This document shows positions 39,945 to 52,100 of a DNA stretch of 64,000 nt, in pieces (the first letter of the stretch is position 1; each line of letters begins with the position of its first letter). The stretch is from positions 523,216-587,215 of the forward strand of contig VUYV01000045.1 of assembly GCA_008711295.1 (NCBI GenBank). The letters are read 5' to 3'. Made by a program: the position numbers and the translations under genes. This DNA is from Anarhynchus alexandrinus. Its lineage: Eukaryota; Chordata; Aves; Charadriiformes; Charadriidae. The notes beneath the pieces are model-generated. The model did not search any database. It was not told where the DNA came from and saw nothing but the letters and a program-made list of their open reading frames with translations.

Positions 39945-41139
39945 GTATGGACATGGAACTGGTCACCTGCCTAGTGGATGAACGGAAGGCAGTGGATGTA
40001 ATTTTTCCCGATTTTAGAAAGGCTTTTGATACTGTCCCTCACAGTATCCTTCTGGACAAGTTGTCCAGCTGCGGTATGAGCAGGTTCACAGTGTGCTGGT
40101 TGTAGAACTGGCTGAAGGGCAGAGCTCAAAAGATTGTAGTGAATGGGGCTACATCTGGCTGGTGACCGGTCATTAGCAGTGTTCCTCGGAGCTCAATTTT
40201 AGGGCTGGTTCTGTTCAATATATTTATCAATGAACTGGATGCAAGAGTTGAATGCACCATTAGCAAGTTTGCTGAGGATACCAAACTGGGAGGTGCTGTT
40301 GACTCTCTTGATGGACAGGGGGCCTTGCAGATAGATTGGGGCACTGGGCAGTGATTAATGAGATGAAATTTAACAAGTAGAAATGCCAGATTCTGCACCT
40401 AGGATGGAGTAACGCCAGCCAGGAATATAAATTGGGAGAGGAGTGGCTGGAGAGCAGCCCTGCAGAAAGGGATCTGGGGGTGCTGGTTGATAGCAGGTTC
40501 AGTATGAGTCAGCAGTGTGCCCTGGCAGCCAAGAGGGCAAACCGCATCCTGGGGTGCATCAAATGCAGCATCACCAGCCTGTCAAAAGAGGTGATTATTC
40601 AGCTGTATTCAGTGTGTACTCAGCATCTCTAGTACTGTGCACAGCTCTGGTACTCACAATTTAAGAGGAATGTGAAGGTCCTTGAATGTGTTCAGCGGAG
40701 GGCAACAAAGCTGGTGAAAGGACTGGAAGGAATGTCCTATGAGGAGCAGCTAAGGACTTTGGACTTGTCTAGTTTGGAGAAGAGGAGGCTGAGGGACGAC
40801 CTCATGTCTCTCTACAGCTACCTGAGGAGGGGAAGCGGAGAGGGAGGTGCTGAGCTCTTCTCTTGGGATCCAGTGATAGGACACAAGGGAATGGTTCAAA
40901 GCTGCACCAGTGGAGGTTTAGACTGGACATTAGGAAGCACTTCTTTACCATGAGGGTAGTCAAACACTGGAACAAGCTTCCTAGAGGGGTGGTCGATGCC
41001 CCAACCCTGTCAGTGTTTCAGAGACTTTTGGACAATGCCCTTCATAACATGCTTTAACTTGGTCAGCCCTGAGGTGGTCAGGCAGTTGGACTAGATGATC
41101 ATTGCAGGTCCCTTCCAACTGAAATAGTCTATTGTATTC
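39945..41139 (+). mobile_element. CR1 LINE, long degenerate copy including part of the reverse transcriptase
   Basis: This is the only avian-type copy here that reaches the reverse transcriptase. Visible are DFRKAFDTVPHSILLDKL (40011-40065), the region of NWLKGRAQKIVVNG, LFNIFINELDARVECTISKF, and the catalytic-box equivalent FAED at 40268-40279, where active copies have FADD. Downstream come the usual [31 protein letters not shown] and LEKRRLRDDL segments and a 3' UTR with GGACTAGATGATCATTGCAG. Several in-frame stops (for example at 40103 and 40630) show it is dead. Its end (ATAGTCTATTGTATTC) differs from the young copies. Confidence 0.95.
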
Positions 41140-41890
41140 AAATGAAGGTGAAATTAAAACTTACAGTTCAGTGTATTTAAATCAGCATGATGAAATAATT
41201 TTAGAGAAATTATTCTTGAGATTCCAAACCAAATATTTTTATGATCTGTCAAGTTGTGAATACTTTGATTATATACTGGCAAAGACAGCATCTGTTATTT
41301 GAAAAGGAAAATAGTGAGTGTTTAACTACAGCCTGACTTCAGTTATACGCAAAGCTTTAGACCACATTTTGAAGGAAAGAGGGGTAAAAAACTTAGGTGG
41401 TAAAGAAAAAAAGAATCAAAATGAAACACTGATCTACCAAAAGTTAATTGTGCTATGGTAACTTGATTATTACTTTGGTAACAGATTTTCCAGGCAAAGA
41501 AAACCCAATCAATTTGATAAACATTAATTGAAGCATTTGAGGGAAAATTACAGGAAAAAAGTATTAATGTAATTGGAGAAGATTAAACTCTGTCTGTACT
41601 AACTGAACTGTACAGTTTACTGAACTGTAAAACTGAATTGTAATGGTATAAACTGAAAGATTGCATACTTAGCAAGAAATATTGTCAATTGAGATCTCCC
41701 CACCTGAAAGCAACTAAGGTATACTTACTAAGTATACTCAGGTATACTTAGGTATGCTTAGATGTATGTAGGCATACATCAATATATTAGTTGTTAATTG
41801 GATGGTTTTGAACTGATACTATTAACACAGCTGTAATCAAGGCAAGATGCTCAGGTGTTTCAGTGGGTATTTCAGAATCCAAAGAAGATA
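41140..41890. other. non-coding spacer with a degenerate short tandem repeat
   Basis: AT-rich sequence between two CR1 copies. At about 41717-41780 there are several imperfect copies of a 10-bp unit like AGGTATACTT. The rest shows nothing recognisable. Confidence 0.55.
41717..41780. repeat. degenerate tandem repeat, unit near AGGTATACTT
   Basis: Successive imperfect units (AGGTATACTT, AAGTATACTC, AGGTATACTT, AGGTATGCTT, then ATGTATGTAGGCATAC) are read directly. The GTATAC cores are self-complementary, so the tract can form small hairpins. Confidence 0.7.
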
Positions 41891-42336
41891 CGGACATACT
41901 GGAGTTGGTCCAGCAAAGGACCACGAAGATAATTAAGGGACTGCTGCACCTGAGGGGCAGAAAGAGCTAGGACTGTTCAGCCTGGAGGAGAGACGTCTCG
42001 GGGGGATCTTATCAATGTGTAGAAATACCTGCTGGGAGGGAATAAAGAGGATGCAACCAGACTCTTCTCAGTGGTGCCCAGTGACAGGATGAGAGGCAAT
42101 GGGCACAAACTGAAGTACAGGAAATTCTACATGAACATACGAAAAAAATCTTTTTTACTTTCAGGGTGGTCAAACACTGGAACAGGCTGCCCAGAGAGGT
42201 GGTGGAGACTTCATCTGTGGATTTATTCAAAATCTGAATGGGCATGGTCCTTAGCAACATGCTCTGGCTGACCCTGCTTGACTAAGCAATCTCTAGAGGT
42301 CCCTTCCTACCTTAGTGATTCTTATATCCTGTGATA
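41891..42336 (+). mobile_element. CR1 LINE, 5'-truncated
   Basis: It starts at the ORF2 segment corresponding to [11 protein letters not shown] (here LELVQQRTTKIIKGL), with an internal deletion near 41950 before the SLEERRL-equivalent. It continues through VVPSDRMRGNGHKLKYRKFY and the Trp-Asn-Arg-Leu-Pro region, now frameshifted, to the 3' UTR (CTAAGCAATCTCTAGAGG). The tail is degenerate. It is inactive. Confidence 0.92.
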
Positions 42337-43679
42337 TAGGGAAATACCTATGCAATTGTACAAGATTCTGCATTACATTTTATATAATCCTAGTTAGCCT
42401 TGTTCAAGTCACATGTGTGCCAGAAAATTGCTTTGAACTAGAGGATGAGCAAAAAGTGTATAAACTGTAATTGGAAAGGAAGACGTGGAAAAGGTAGGAG
42501 GGATATAACAGAACTCTGTGAGTCAAGGACCATAATCGTCAGGTAATGGATAGTGCTATTTAAGCTAAAAGGCAGTGCTAGAATAACTAAGATGAAAGTT
42601 GATATGAAAGTAGATGATATTTTTAAGACATGTAGAATGAGATTCTAGAATAATTTTCCTCTCTGACTGAGGGATTTTAGCTGGCCAAACTGAATTAAAA
42701 TTTCACAGAGAAGCTGAAGACCCTCCTGACCTACAGGTCAGACTTTGCTATGTTTTTGATCTCTGCTTCAAAATACAGAAGTGTGTGAGATGGTCAATAA
42801 AGGGACAATGAATTTTTTAATGCTGACAAAATGATGTGCTTTCCTTAACGTTGTGCTTGGGAACATCACAGATTATCTATGGAAAAAAATTAGTCTGTGT
42901 ACAGCACAGCAAATCACTGCAATAAATTTCAGCCCAAACTGTTATAATAAGCTGAAAATGTGAAAAGAACTGTTGCACAACCTTAATTACTGCCTATAAT
43001 GCAGTCCTATAATGTATCTTAAATCAAATAATAATGTTTTGTTAGAGCCAGATACATAAATGCATGAGGTGGTAAGAATTACAGTATGCAGCAGGATAGA
43101 ACTATTTCATGTATATCATTGCTGCTTAAAGCACTTAAGGAAAGTAATCAGGTTTATTAGAAGGACTTTTGATTGTCTAAACACTTGTACTTGACAGGAT
43201 TTGCATAAACAGATATGGATTTAGAATGGTTCTCTGCACATGATAATATTTGCATGCTAATGTTCCAAGATGATGTGCTGAATCCAGTGTCCAACCTGGT
43301 GCACTCTAATCAAGTGCTGCTGAAAAGAAAAAGGCACTTCTACTCTCTTTCCCCTTTCTCATTTTCTACTGAGACCATACAGCACCTGGACAGACCTTGG
43401 ATATTTGCACATTATTAACAGCACAGCCTAATCAGGCCTGCTAACACGGCAGTTATTAGAGGCCTATGGGACAAGACCTCTTGAATAGGTGAAAGATGTG
43501 TTGTGGCACCTTCTTCCTACGCGTGTGCTGGAACCACTGCTTCAGGCACTGTGGGGAGGTTATAATTCTGAAAAAGCTCAAAGGCTGATGATGAGAATGC
43601 ACTTCCCCTCTTCAGTCTGACATCTGCTGCTAGCAGGGAGAAAGGTAAGAACCATGAACCATGCAAGAGGGAAAAATAA
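42337..43679. other. non-coding, no gene seen
   Basis: About 1.3 kb of AT-rich unique sequence with short frames only. Confidence 0.55.
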
Positions 43680-45960
43680 ATGCATAACCTCCCTCTAATA
43701 CTCTCCCTGCCTTCAGTTAGTTTAGGGGTTTCCTGAGCCAGATGGATCTTTTGAGTATTTAGTGGACTTCAGTGGATTTCTCCTCTAAGTTTGTTCTGTG
43801 TCCCTCTGAATCCAAGTGGGCTTACAACATCTGCAAAATCCTTTAGCAATGAGTTCTTTGTGATATGAAGAATTATCTCTGCTTGTTTTGAACCTGGTTC
43901 CTAATGGCTTCATTTGATTCCCTGCGGTTCTTGTACTGCTAGAGTAAACAGTCAAAGCCCACTTATTTTCTCCATGTCATTCATGATGTGGTTGACCTCT
44001 GTCGTACTCCCTCTATGTTACCTCTTTTTCAGTGTGCAATCCCAGTTTGCTTTATCCTTCATCCCTTGTGCAAAGGGAACTTTCTGCATATGTTCCAGAC
44101 CTTTGGTCATCCTGGTTGTCTTGAATCTTTTGTGTCCTGCTGTATCCTGCTTAGGAGGAAGTGACCAGAACTTCCACTGGTATTCCAGGTGCAAACCATA
44201 GATTTATATATAGATTTATGATAGAGTTCACCGTTCCGTTCTCTGTCCCTTCCCTAAGAAGCCCCAAGATTTGATTTGCCTTTTTTTGACTTAAACTGAG
44301 CACTGGGTTGATGTTTTCACGGAACATCCATCATGACTTGAGGATCACACCCTCATGGTTACGGTCAGCTCAGTGCATATCATTGTGGCACCTTAAAGAT
44401 AAATTTAGGATCATTTTTCCTCATGTGCTTTCAACTTACTCTGAACTTCATCTGCTAACTTGTGGCCAGTCCTAGAGTTTTGTAAAGGCCTCCAGCAGTT
44501 CCTCATAGTTTTGGCAAGAGACTACAGTAAAAGGCTTTTGAAAACTGAACTAAATTGTGTCAGCTGTATCAAAGAATACGAGAATGTAATAAGGCAGGTC
44601 TTCCTTAGCAAAAGCTGTGTTGACTTTTCCTGACTACATCATGTTTATGTAGGTGTCTCTTTTAATTTTATTCTCATAGGTTCTGTTAAATTGCCAGTAC
44701 AGCCTGCAGGTTCACAGACCTACCCTGCAACGTTTTTTAAACATTGTGATATTTGCCATTCGCCAGTTGTAATGTACAAAGGCAGGTTTGAGAGCATACC
44801 ACTCATTATTATAATTTAGTTACTTCATTCCTGAGTTCCTTTAGATATCTTGGGTGAATACCACCTGGTGGTGGCAAGTTGATTGTATTCACTTTGTCAA
44901 GTCTTTCTGTGGCCTATTCTACACTCACCTGAATTTCAGACAGATTGTTTCCGAGTCCCTTACAAAGCAAGTTCAGGTTTCGTTTAAAAACTCTCCAGTT
45001 GCATCTACATAATACTGCAAAGGATTGTTCTTTTTGCTCTGCTTGCTCTTTGTGCCCTGATCTTCAGTTGGCCCAAAAGACACCTTGGCAGTCTTCTGCT
45101 CCTGATTGTGTTTCAAGAAAAAAGTAGCTTTATTTTTGATCTTTAGTTGTTCCTCAAACACGTTTTTAGCAGCCTTTATTGTGTGTTTACGTTTAATCTC
45201 CCAGAGCTTATCAGCCTTTCTGTTTTCTTGCTTTAGACACAACTTCAACTTCTTGAAGATTGCTTTCTTGCTTCTCATCTGCTTCCCCTTCCCTGCTGAC
45301 TTCCCAATTGCCCTTCTCAAGCTTTTCCTAAGTGGCTCTGTGTTCCTGTGATGGTGTGTCTTCAAGTACCCACTTCTAAGAATTTAATTCTCTCAGCTCC
45401 CCCTGTGGGTTTTTAATATGACTCTTTATTTCTATGTCCTTTTGAGGCTGAAAACAATTGTGGTGGGTGTTTAGAGTTTCATACCTCTGCAGAGATGTTG
45501 AATCTAGGAATGTTATGGTTGCTGCCATAGAAGGGGTCTTCCACTATACAAGATTTTTTGAACCAAGTCATGCACTACATCCTTTATTGTGGACTATCTG
45601 CTCCATGAAACAATAATTAACAGTGCCTTTATTTGATAATTGTTTTATATCCTGATACATTTTTATTTACTTACATAGAGATAGATAAAATCTGACATTG
45701 TTATCACATTTTCTGCATGTGTTGCCTCATGTCCCTAAGCATATCAGAAGGTATGTCAACGATACGGTTGGTAGACTCACACTCATCCCTTCTATTCGGG
45801 CCTGATATTTCAATCCATGTAGAGTCTGTGCTACTTTTTGAGGTGCTTAACTCATCTATTTGTTTTGATTAAACTCTCTTTACAATCATCATCTTGTATG
45901 TGGAAAATGATAAGGGGAAAAAGAAAAGATAAAATCCAATTAATTCCTAGGGAAACTCTC
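43680..45960 (-). mobile_element. ancient CR1-like LINE remnant, copy 2 (about 2.3 kb)
   Basis: On the - strand this copy covers the end of the endonuclease region, the linker, the reverse transcriptase and the 3' part. It belongs to the old amniote CR1 type. Antisense landmarks are GACCAGAACTTCCACTGG and TATTCCAGGTGC (about 44163-44195), GATTTGCCTTTTTTTGAC (44273), GCTGATGTTTTC-like and CATCCATCATGACTTGAGG (44326), and CTGCTCCATGAAACAATAA (45599). A 130-codon frame at 44973-45365 on the - strand preserves the linker, with NVFEEQLKIKNKATFF and SFGPTEDQG recognisable. Otherwise it is riddled with stops. It aligns in order with the copy at 26.2-27.8 kb. Confidence 0.88.
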
Positions 45961-46587
45961 AGAGATTTAAGGACAAGGATATTTAAGTGCATAAATGTAT
46001 GTGTGAATGTTTCCTATCCACCTTATGTCTCAGAAACATTGTTCTGCTTTTCCCTGCATCCCTGGCTTAGAAGGGATGGTCTTTAAGAAAAAAAAACACA
46101 ACACTTTCTTCCCCCCCTGTGCTTTTATAACATGTAGGGAAAGCAAATCTCCTGTTAATTTTTTGTATCTTGCAGGAAAGTGATAACATGCTATTGAGCA
46201 TGGGTCTTCTCATTCTGAAATAATCTTTTCCTGCATCTCCACTCCTAGAAACTTCTTGTTAGTGACATCATCTTATTGCTGTGCAAATGTCTGAGATTTT
46301 ACTACAGTTCACAAAGGATTACGATAATTTAGAAAAAAGAAGAGGCTGGCAAAGGGCCTGAAGGATAAAGGGAAAGCTTGCTACTTAGGTAAATGAGGTT
46401 AGAAGAACACCTATAGAGAGAAAGTGGAATTACATCACTAAAAGGTAACAACTCCTCTTTAACTTTTCTTATTTCTTTAATTAATATTGATCCATTTTTA
46501 GATATAGAAATAAAAATACAACTGTCTCTTTCCTTTGCTAAGGTTTAGTAACCAAATAGTGACTGAAATCTTATCAACTTTCTTCCC
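45961..46587. other. non-coding spacer
   Basis: About 600 bp of AT-rich sequence between the old and a younger CR1. No gene was recognised. Confidence 0.55.
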
Positions 46588-47087
46588 AATTGAGATCCCA
46601 CCTTGAGTACTGCGTTCAGTTTTGGGCCCCTCACTACAAGAAGGACTTTGAGGTGTTGGAGCGTGTCCAGAGAAGGGCTACAAAGCTGGTGAGGGGTCTG
46701 GAGAACAAGTCTTATGAGGAGCAGCTGAGGGAACTGGGGTTGTTTGGCCTGAGAATAGGAGGCTGCGGGGAGACCTTATCACTCTCTACAACTACCTGAA
46801 AGGAGGCTGTAGAGAGGTGGGGGCTGACCTCTTCTCCCTCGTGACAAGTGATAGGACGAGAGGAAATGGGTTCAAGTTATGCCAGGTGAGGTTTAGATTG
46901 GATATTAGGAAAAAAATTTTTCACTGAAAGGGTAATCAAACATTGAAATAGGCTGCCCAGGGAGGTGGTGGATTCGCCATCCCTGGAGGTGTTTTTGAAG
47001 TGGCTTTGTCAGGGTAGGTTAATGGTTGGACTTGGTGATCTTAAAGGTCCCTTCCAACCTCAACAATTCTGTGATTCTAGGATTCTA
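46588..47087 (+). mobile_element. CR1 LINE, 5'-truncated
   Basis: The copy begins at [19 protein letters not shown] and reads [20 protein letters not shown] in one frame to about 46755, where a deletion in the LEKRRLR region breaks it. It ends with TGGTGATCTTAAAGGTCCC, CAACAATTCTGTGATTC and an irregular octamer tail. It is the same subfamily as the copies at 13.2 kb (-) and 63.3 kb (+). Confidence 0.95.
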
Positions 47088-48610
47088 TCAGTACTGCCTA
47101 CAGTCTATTCATTTTAATGCTTCAATACCTCCTGATACACAGGGACCGTTTTCATGACACTTAGGTGTCACATGTGAAAATAATTTGTCCCTGCTTCTTT
47201 CTCATTCCAGCCAGTTATACAACTAGATATTCTGCATTGGTAGATGGATAGATGGATATATTTTCAACTCCATTTCCACCACCGTGTCTTACTCATGGTT
47301 GTAAAGCAATGCAAATAACTTCTGTGCATTCCTGGTTTTAGGGCAATCTGTAAGACTCCCTGAGTAATGGGGAGGAATCCATGTAGGTTCATCTTGTGAG
47401 AACCTGTGGGATAATGGAGAGTTTTCTGGGTGCCCTGAGGAGTTCTCCCCTGGGGAGAGGTATTGGTGGTCTGTCATTTTTGTCAATCCAAACCCTCTTC
47501 TTTGCTTTCATTGAAGCGATGCAGTTACTTCCTGTTTTGCAGGGAGAAGGTATAACTTTTCTACTAACACTTATCCTTTGCTCCCCCCCCCCCNACTGCT
47601 GAAAGTTTGGGAAAAAAGTAAAGTGAAAGACAGAGTTATCAGAGACAGGAAGAGAAATTTAGGACAGAGGTTAGGTGCAAGAGTAAAATAAGTAAAATAC
47701 GGCTTGGGTCAGCATGGGCATTTCAAAAGATGTCTGGACATCATGGTAGTGAACAAAACATAAAAACTTATTTAGGTAAGTCCAAAAGGACAAGTAGGTG
47801 TGGATTTTGCAGGGGCTTTTGTGGGCTAGATCATCCCTTTTAGTTGTGAGGTGTTTGCTCCTGTCCCGTGGTATGTTCACGGCTGAGCAGAGCCCAGTTT
47901 GGATCTGTCTGTCCTGTTGGCTTTATAAAGGGAACTCTTACGATGGGTTGCCGTTTTACTTTTCTGTGCTCAAGGGTTCATATAGCTGTGTATTGTTATG
48001 CCCCTGATTTCACTTGTCTTAACTTAGCACTTGCCCTTGTTTAATTTTAATCATAGTGTTCAGCACTGTTTGCAAACATGAAGCGGTTATGTCTTCTGTC
48101 CTCTTGAATGTGAGAATGTCATTATGACCGTGGGTCACTTTGGGCTGCCTGTCACCTGTAGCTGTGGAAATGAGTTACTGTAATCAAGACTGGGTTTAGC
48201 TGGGCACTCAGAAATCGAGTCTGTGTTGAGCGATACTCTTGCTTTTGTGGTGGTGTTTCTGCCCTTTATGATCGCGTGCAAGTTTTGAAGAACTTCTTAG
48301 CTCCTTGTAATAATCACTTGGAAGTAGTTTGCAATCTATCTTTAAAAGGTTTCCAGAAGAGTTTCTTTAGTCTTGCTTTAGAGAAGATGCTCTCTAGGAA
48401 ATGGCTTGGCATCTGGACTGAATGTGTCTGGTTTCTACAAAAGTAGAAGGTAGAGGAAAGACTTTTCCTGTGCTCGAGGAGAACAGTGGTTACAAGGGTA
48501 TAGCTGCAAGGCTGAATTCTGTGGATGATAGAGACTTTATGGCATGGTTCCCTCTAGGTTGAGATTTCTCTGATTTTGATAAACTAGTTCTAAATACATC
48601 ATATAGGCTT
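47088..48610. other. non-coding, with a short poly(C)/N site
   Basis: This stretch holds no recognisable gene. Two small GATGGATA-type repeats lie at 47240-47260, and a poly(C) run ending in N lies at 47583-47594 (listed separately). Confidence 0.5.
47583..47594. repeat. poly(C) run ending in an ambiguous base
   Basis: Eleven C are followed by a single N at 47594, the same arrangement as at 19325-19350. It is most simply a minimal assembly gap at a homopolymer. Confidence 0.95.
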
Positions 48611-48790
48611 GCTAATTCTTGTCCATGTACCTGGCTTTTAAAAAATGCTTTTCTGCTATGTGTTTTCATCAAAGGATGTAGAGCATTTTTAAGCTGATAA
48701 CTCTTGCCCATATACTTGGCTTTTTAAAAACACTATTCTCCCACGTATTTTCATCAATGAATGTAGAACACTTCTAAGCTACATTTCTCA
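48611..48790. repeat. 85-bp tandem duplication, diverged
   Basis: The segment from 48618 (CTTGTCCATGTACCTGGC...) is repeated from 48703 (CTTGCCCATATACTTGGC...) with a period of 85 bp and roughly 80% identity by eye. A few bases resembling a third start follow at about 48779. Both units share TTTTCATCAA and CTAAGCT/TTAAGCT-type landmarks. No known repeat family is recognised and no conserved frame is evident. Confidence 0.85.
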
Positions 48791-48924
48791 CATATGGAAG
48801 ATGCAGTCTGCTTATACCTTGCTGTCCTATAATCCAAGAGATCAAAGATATTTGATTTCATTTATGGAACAGAAGTTAAGTACTGTGCTAGGCTAAGCAA
48901 ACAGTTTGATTCGAATGAACTCCA

Positions 48925-49150
48925 AGAACAAAAGAATGGCTGCACTGGGTCAGATCAAACGTTTGTGTAGCACAAGGTTTTGTCTCCAGCAGTGGTAAAA
49001 GCGGATGCACATTTAGGGATGTAAGAACAGAATCGGTTTATAATAGTATTTCCCCAAGAATACTCCTCCAGTATCCAGAAGTTTGTGGCTCAGAGGCTTT
49101 CTGAGTTAGTGGCAGTGTCTTTCTTTTCCAACATATTACTAGCAGGGTGA
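48925..49150 (-). mobile_element. ancient CR1-like LINE remnant, copy 3 (3' end)
   Basis: The + strand string AAGAACAAAAGAATGGCTGC, then ACTGGGTCAGATCAAACG, and later TCCAGTATCCAGAAGTTTG with GTGGCTCAGAGGC, matches the antisense 3' end of the old amniote CR1-like family. In many reptile and bird genomes this end reads AAGAACATAAGAATGGCCAT, then ACTGGGTCAGACC. It is the part of the family missing or eroded in the other two old copies here. Boundaries are approximate. Confidence 0.6.
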
Positions 49151-52100
49151 ATAAGGGGTGGCCTGGAACACAAATAGGGTAATGAAAAGCTGGATGCCAA
49201 GTTTTAGTAACAGGTAGTCAAGGAAGGTAGAAGATGGCAGAACTGCCTAATTTTAAAATGGAGAAAAGGATGTCAGTACACTTTGCTGCCCAAAACATGG
49301 TTGCAAGAGAAACAAGTTCTGCTGCCAGACTAGACCTCTCTTTGGGTGAGCTTCATAATATCGTTCTTAAAACAATCTGAAATGCTAGAGCTTTGCAAAT
49401 GAGAATAATGGTATTGTTGTGGAAAGGGTGTTATACGCAGCCATCTGCGAGTGGAGTACGTTTTTTATTTGTTTATTGGTTTTTTTTCTCCTGCCTTGAT
49501 GAACCATACTTGTGAACTGTGAGAATGAAGGTGGCATCTTGCTTCAGAGGAGGGAAGTTCCAAGGTCTCCCATGGCGATTTCTACCTGAGAGACCTTATT
49601 TGTCAGAGGCTAATTATCTTTGTCTTAAGAGCCATGGATGGCTACCCTGTTTCCCTCTAACCCATAAGGCTGACGTTTCTGCTAACAGCTGTTATTACTA
49701 CTGTGCTCCAGAATTCAGACATTTATTTCCATTAAAGAGGCAGTTTCAAAATGGTGTTCACTGGTAAAAAACACTCTTCCAAGTGACGTTAATTCAACAT
49801 TGGGCAGAAGTATCTGCCAAAATCCATTGAGAGTGTTGAGTGAGAAAAAAGCATATGCTTCAGTCAGTTTCAGACCAAGGTCATCTAATGCAGAAAACAT
49901 AAAACTTTCTAATTTCATTGCTCACTCAACAGCTCTGAATCTCTACAAATTCTTACTCTTCATTCCTTTTTTCATCTCAGATTCTTGGCACATATCCAAA
50001 CATGTTGGCTGACTACCCTCCTCTATGAAGTCTACATTTCTATGCTTGTTAATGTCTGCTTTCTCTTTTGGAAGCACTGGAAAAGGGTACATTGTATAAT
50101 GTATTCCCTAAGGCTTGGGGTTTTTTTTTTACTTCAAGTCTGCTGTCGCATCAGACCAATATTCCTGGAGGTTTAAATTTATTTATTCTGCATGTAGGAG
50201 GTTCCTTTTACAAACCAGACCTGTGGTTAATAAGGGTTATTTATCACTCAGCCCCTCCCTGCCCTGTCCAAATGAAGGTTAACATCCATTGTTGTTAGAA
50301 TATACACCTAGTGGAACCATAGCGATTAGAGTTTGATAGCTAAGTCCTGAAGTGATTTCTCAAATTTTATAACATTTTCTGACCTTATATTGATTTTTAA
50401 AATAAATCTCTAGGACATTCAGATACATTCCTGCAATACACTGTGAAAAGAATATCCTAAACATAAATACTCCAAGACAGCTTTTCCAGTGGTGAAATCA
50501 AAGGTAAGCACATGTAATTTACATCTACCTAGTCCTAATTTGGACAGCTGCCCATTTTCCTATACGAAATAGCTCAGCTTATTGCTTTTTTTTTATTTTT
50601 TTAAATTTATAACCCAGGGCTGCTCCAGGGCATACCACTTTCTGCTTCAGTGGATCACCCAGAGAACATTCTACTACGTTGTATTTTCTGCAAATTTGTC
50701 TACACTAGGAAATCTAACTGAAATAGTTGCTGTCATCTTTGACCATTTCATTAAAGCTTTTTAATGGATGATCTTTCCCACTTAATTCCTCCTCAACCTA
50801 GTGAAATTACCTTTTTCTGATTTGGCTTAAATACCAGGGGAGTTTATCGTAGAACAACTGTTCCGCAGTTATTCTGAGTGGACATTTAAATGTGTCTGAG
50901 GGGTTTTTTTTGTTTGTTTGTTTTGGGTTTTTTCCCCCCAGAATTAGTATTTCAAATGCTAGTGATTATGATGTATTTTCAGTGAGTGCCAGTTTTATCT
51001 GCTGTTATAGAAATTCCTCCCTTTTGTAGTTTTTCTGGAGAATGTTCTTTTTCTAGTTCAAGTGGACTACTTTTATAACCAAGATCACTAGTTCCAGAGT
51101 TGTTTCCTAGTTTTCATTTTCAGGGTCCTAAAAAGTTCTAATTTAAGTTTGAAGTCAAACTACTACTGTCTTCAAAGGGATCAGAATGAATCAGCTTAAA
51201 GCAACATGCTGTTTCGCATATGCTTTCCAATGTCAACATTGAATTTACCACTAGTCATAGTGCTCTGTCATAAATGCTGATTGCAAGGGCATTGCAGTGG
51301 TGATACACTATTTTGTCTGCTGAAAGCATTAGGTCTTCGCAATTTTTTGTATGTTTCATTTAATTGCCTCCTAGTCATTGAGGTATCATCGTGACAATAA
51401 TACTTTAGATTCGTCTTCAAAGTAAAAACCTGCAAACCCTTCAGAAATTTAGTGAGTTAAGCCAGGAAAGGAGTATGATAATCAATTTGCCTGTCTATAG
51501 TGACTCATAATCAAGTACAGGCAAACATATTTGTAGAGAAGTTTGTTCAATCTGATTGCAAATGCCGTTTTCATCCCTTTTTCAGTATGCTTTAATTAGC
51601 ATGCAATAAACTTTTCATTTATCTAGATGTGTTGGAGTAGCAGCAGTATTCCTCCGTGTAAGTTTTTTTATTTGTACTAGACTGTACAACGATTCATCTG
51701 CTCCAAAGTACATAAGCCCTTAGGTTGTTCTCATAATGTCTTTGTGGACCACACCGGGGAACTAACTCGAAGTTAGCCTCCTCTAGAGTGGATGACTGCA
51801 TCCATACTATATAGTGCTGGGACTCACGGCACCCATGTGGCACTGAGGTACAATTCTTAATGCATTTTATATCCTGGATAACGAGAGAGTTTTACCAGTG
51901 TACCTGAGCGATAAGGCATGCGTTTTTGCGCCTGGTTGCAGGTGAAGAAGATGCAAGTCCTCCTGGGTTTGGGGGAATAGAGCTGCTGTGGAAGGGGAAA
52001 ACTAAACTGACTATATGTACTGTCTATCTAACGGGAACCCTACAACAAATGGGGCTGTCAGCTGTGCTTGTGTTTCCTGGGAAACTGAGCAGAATTTGCA

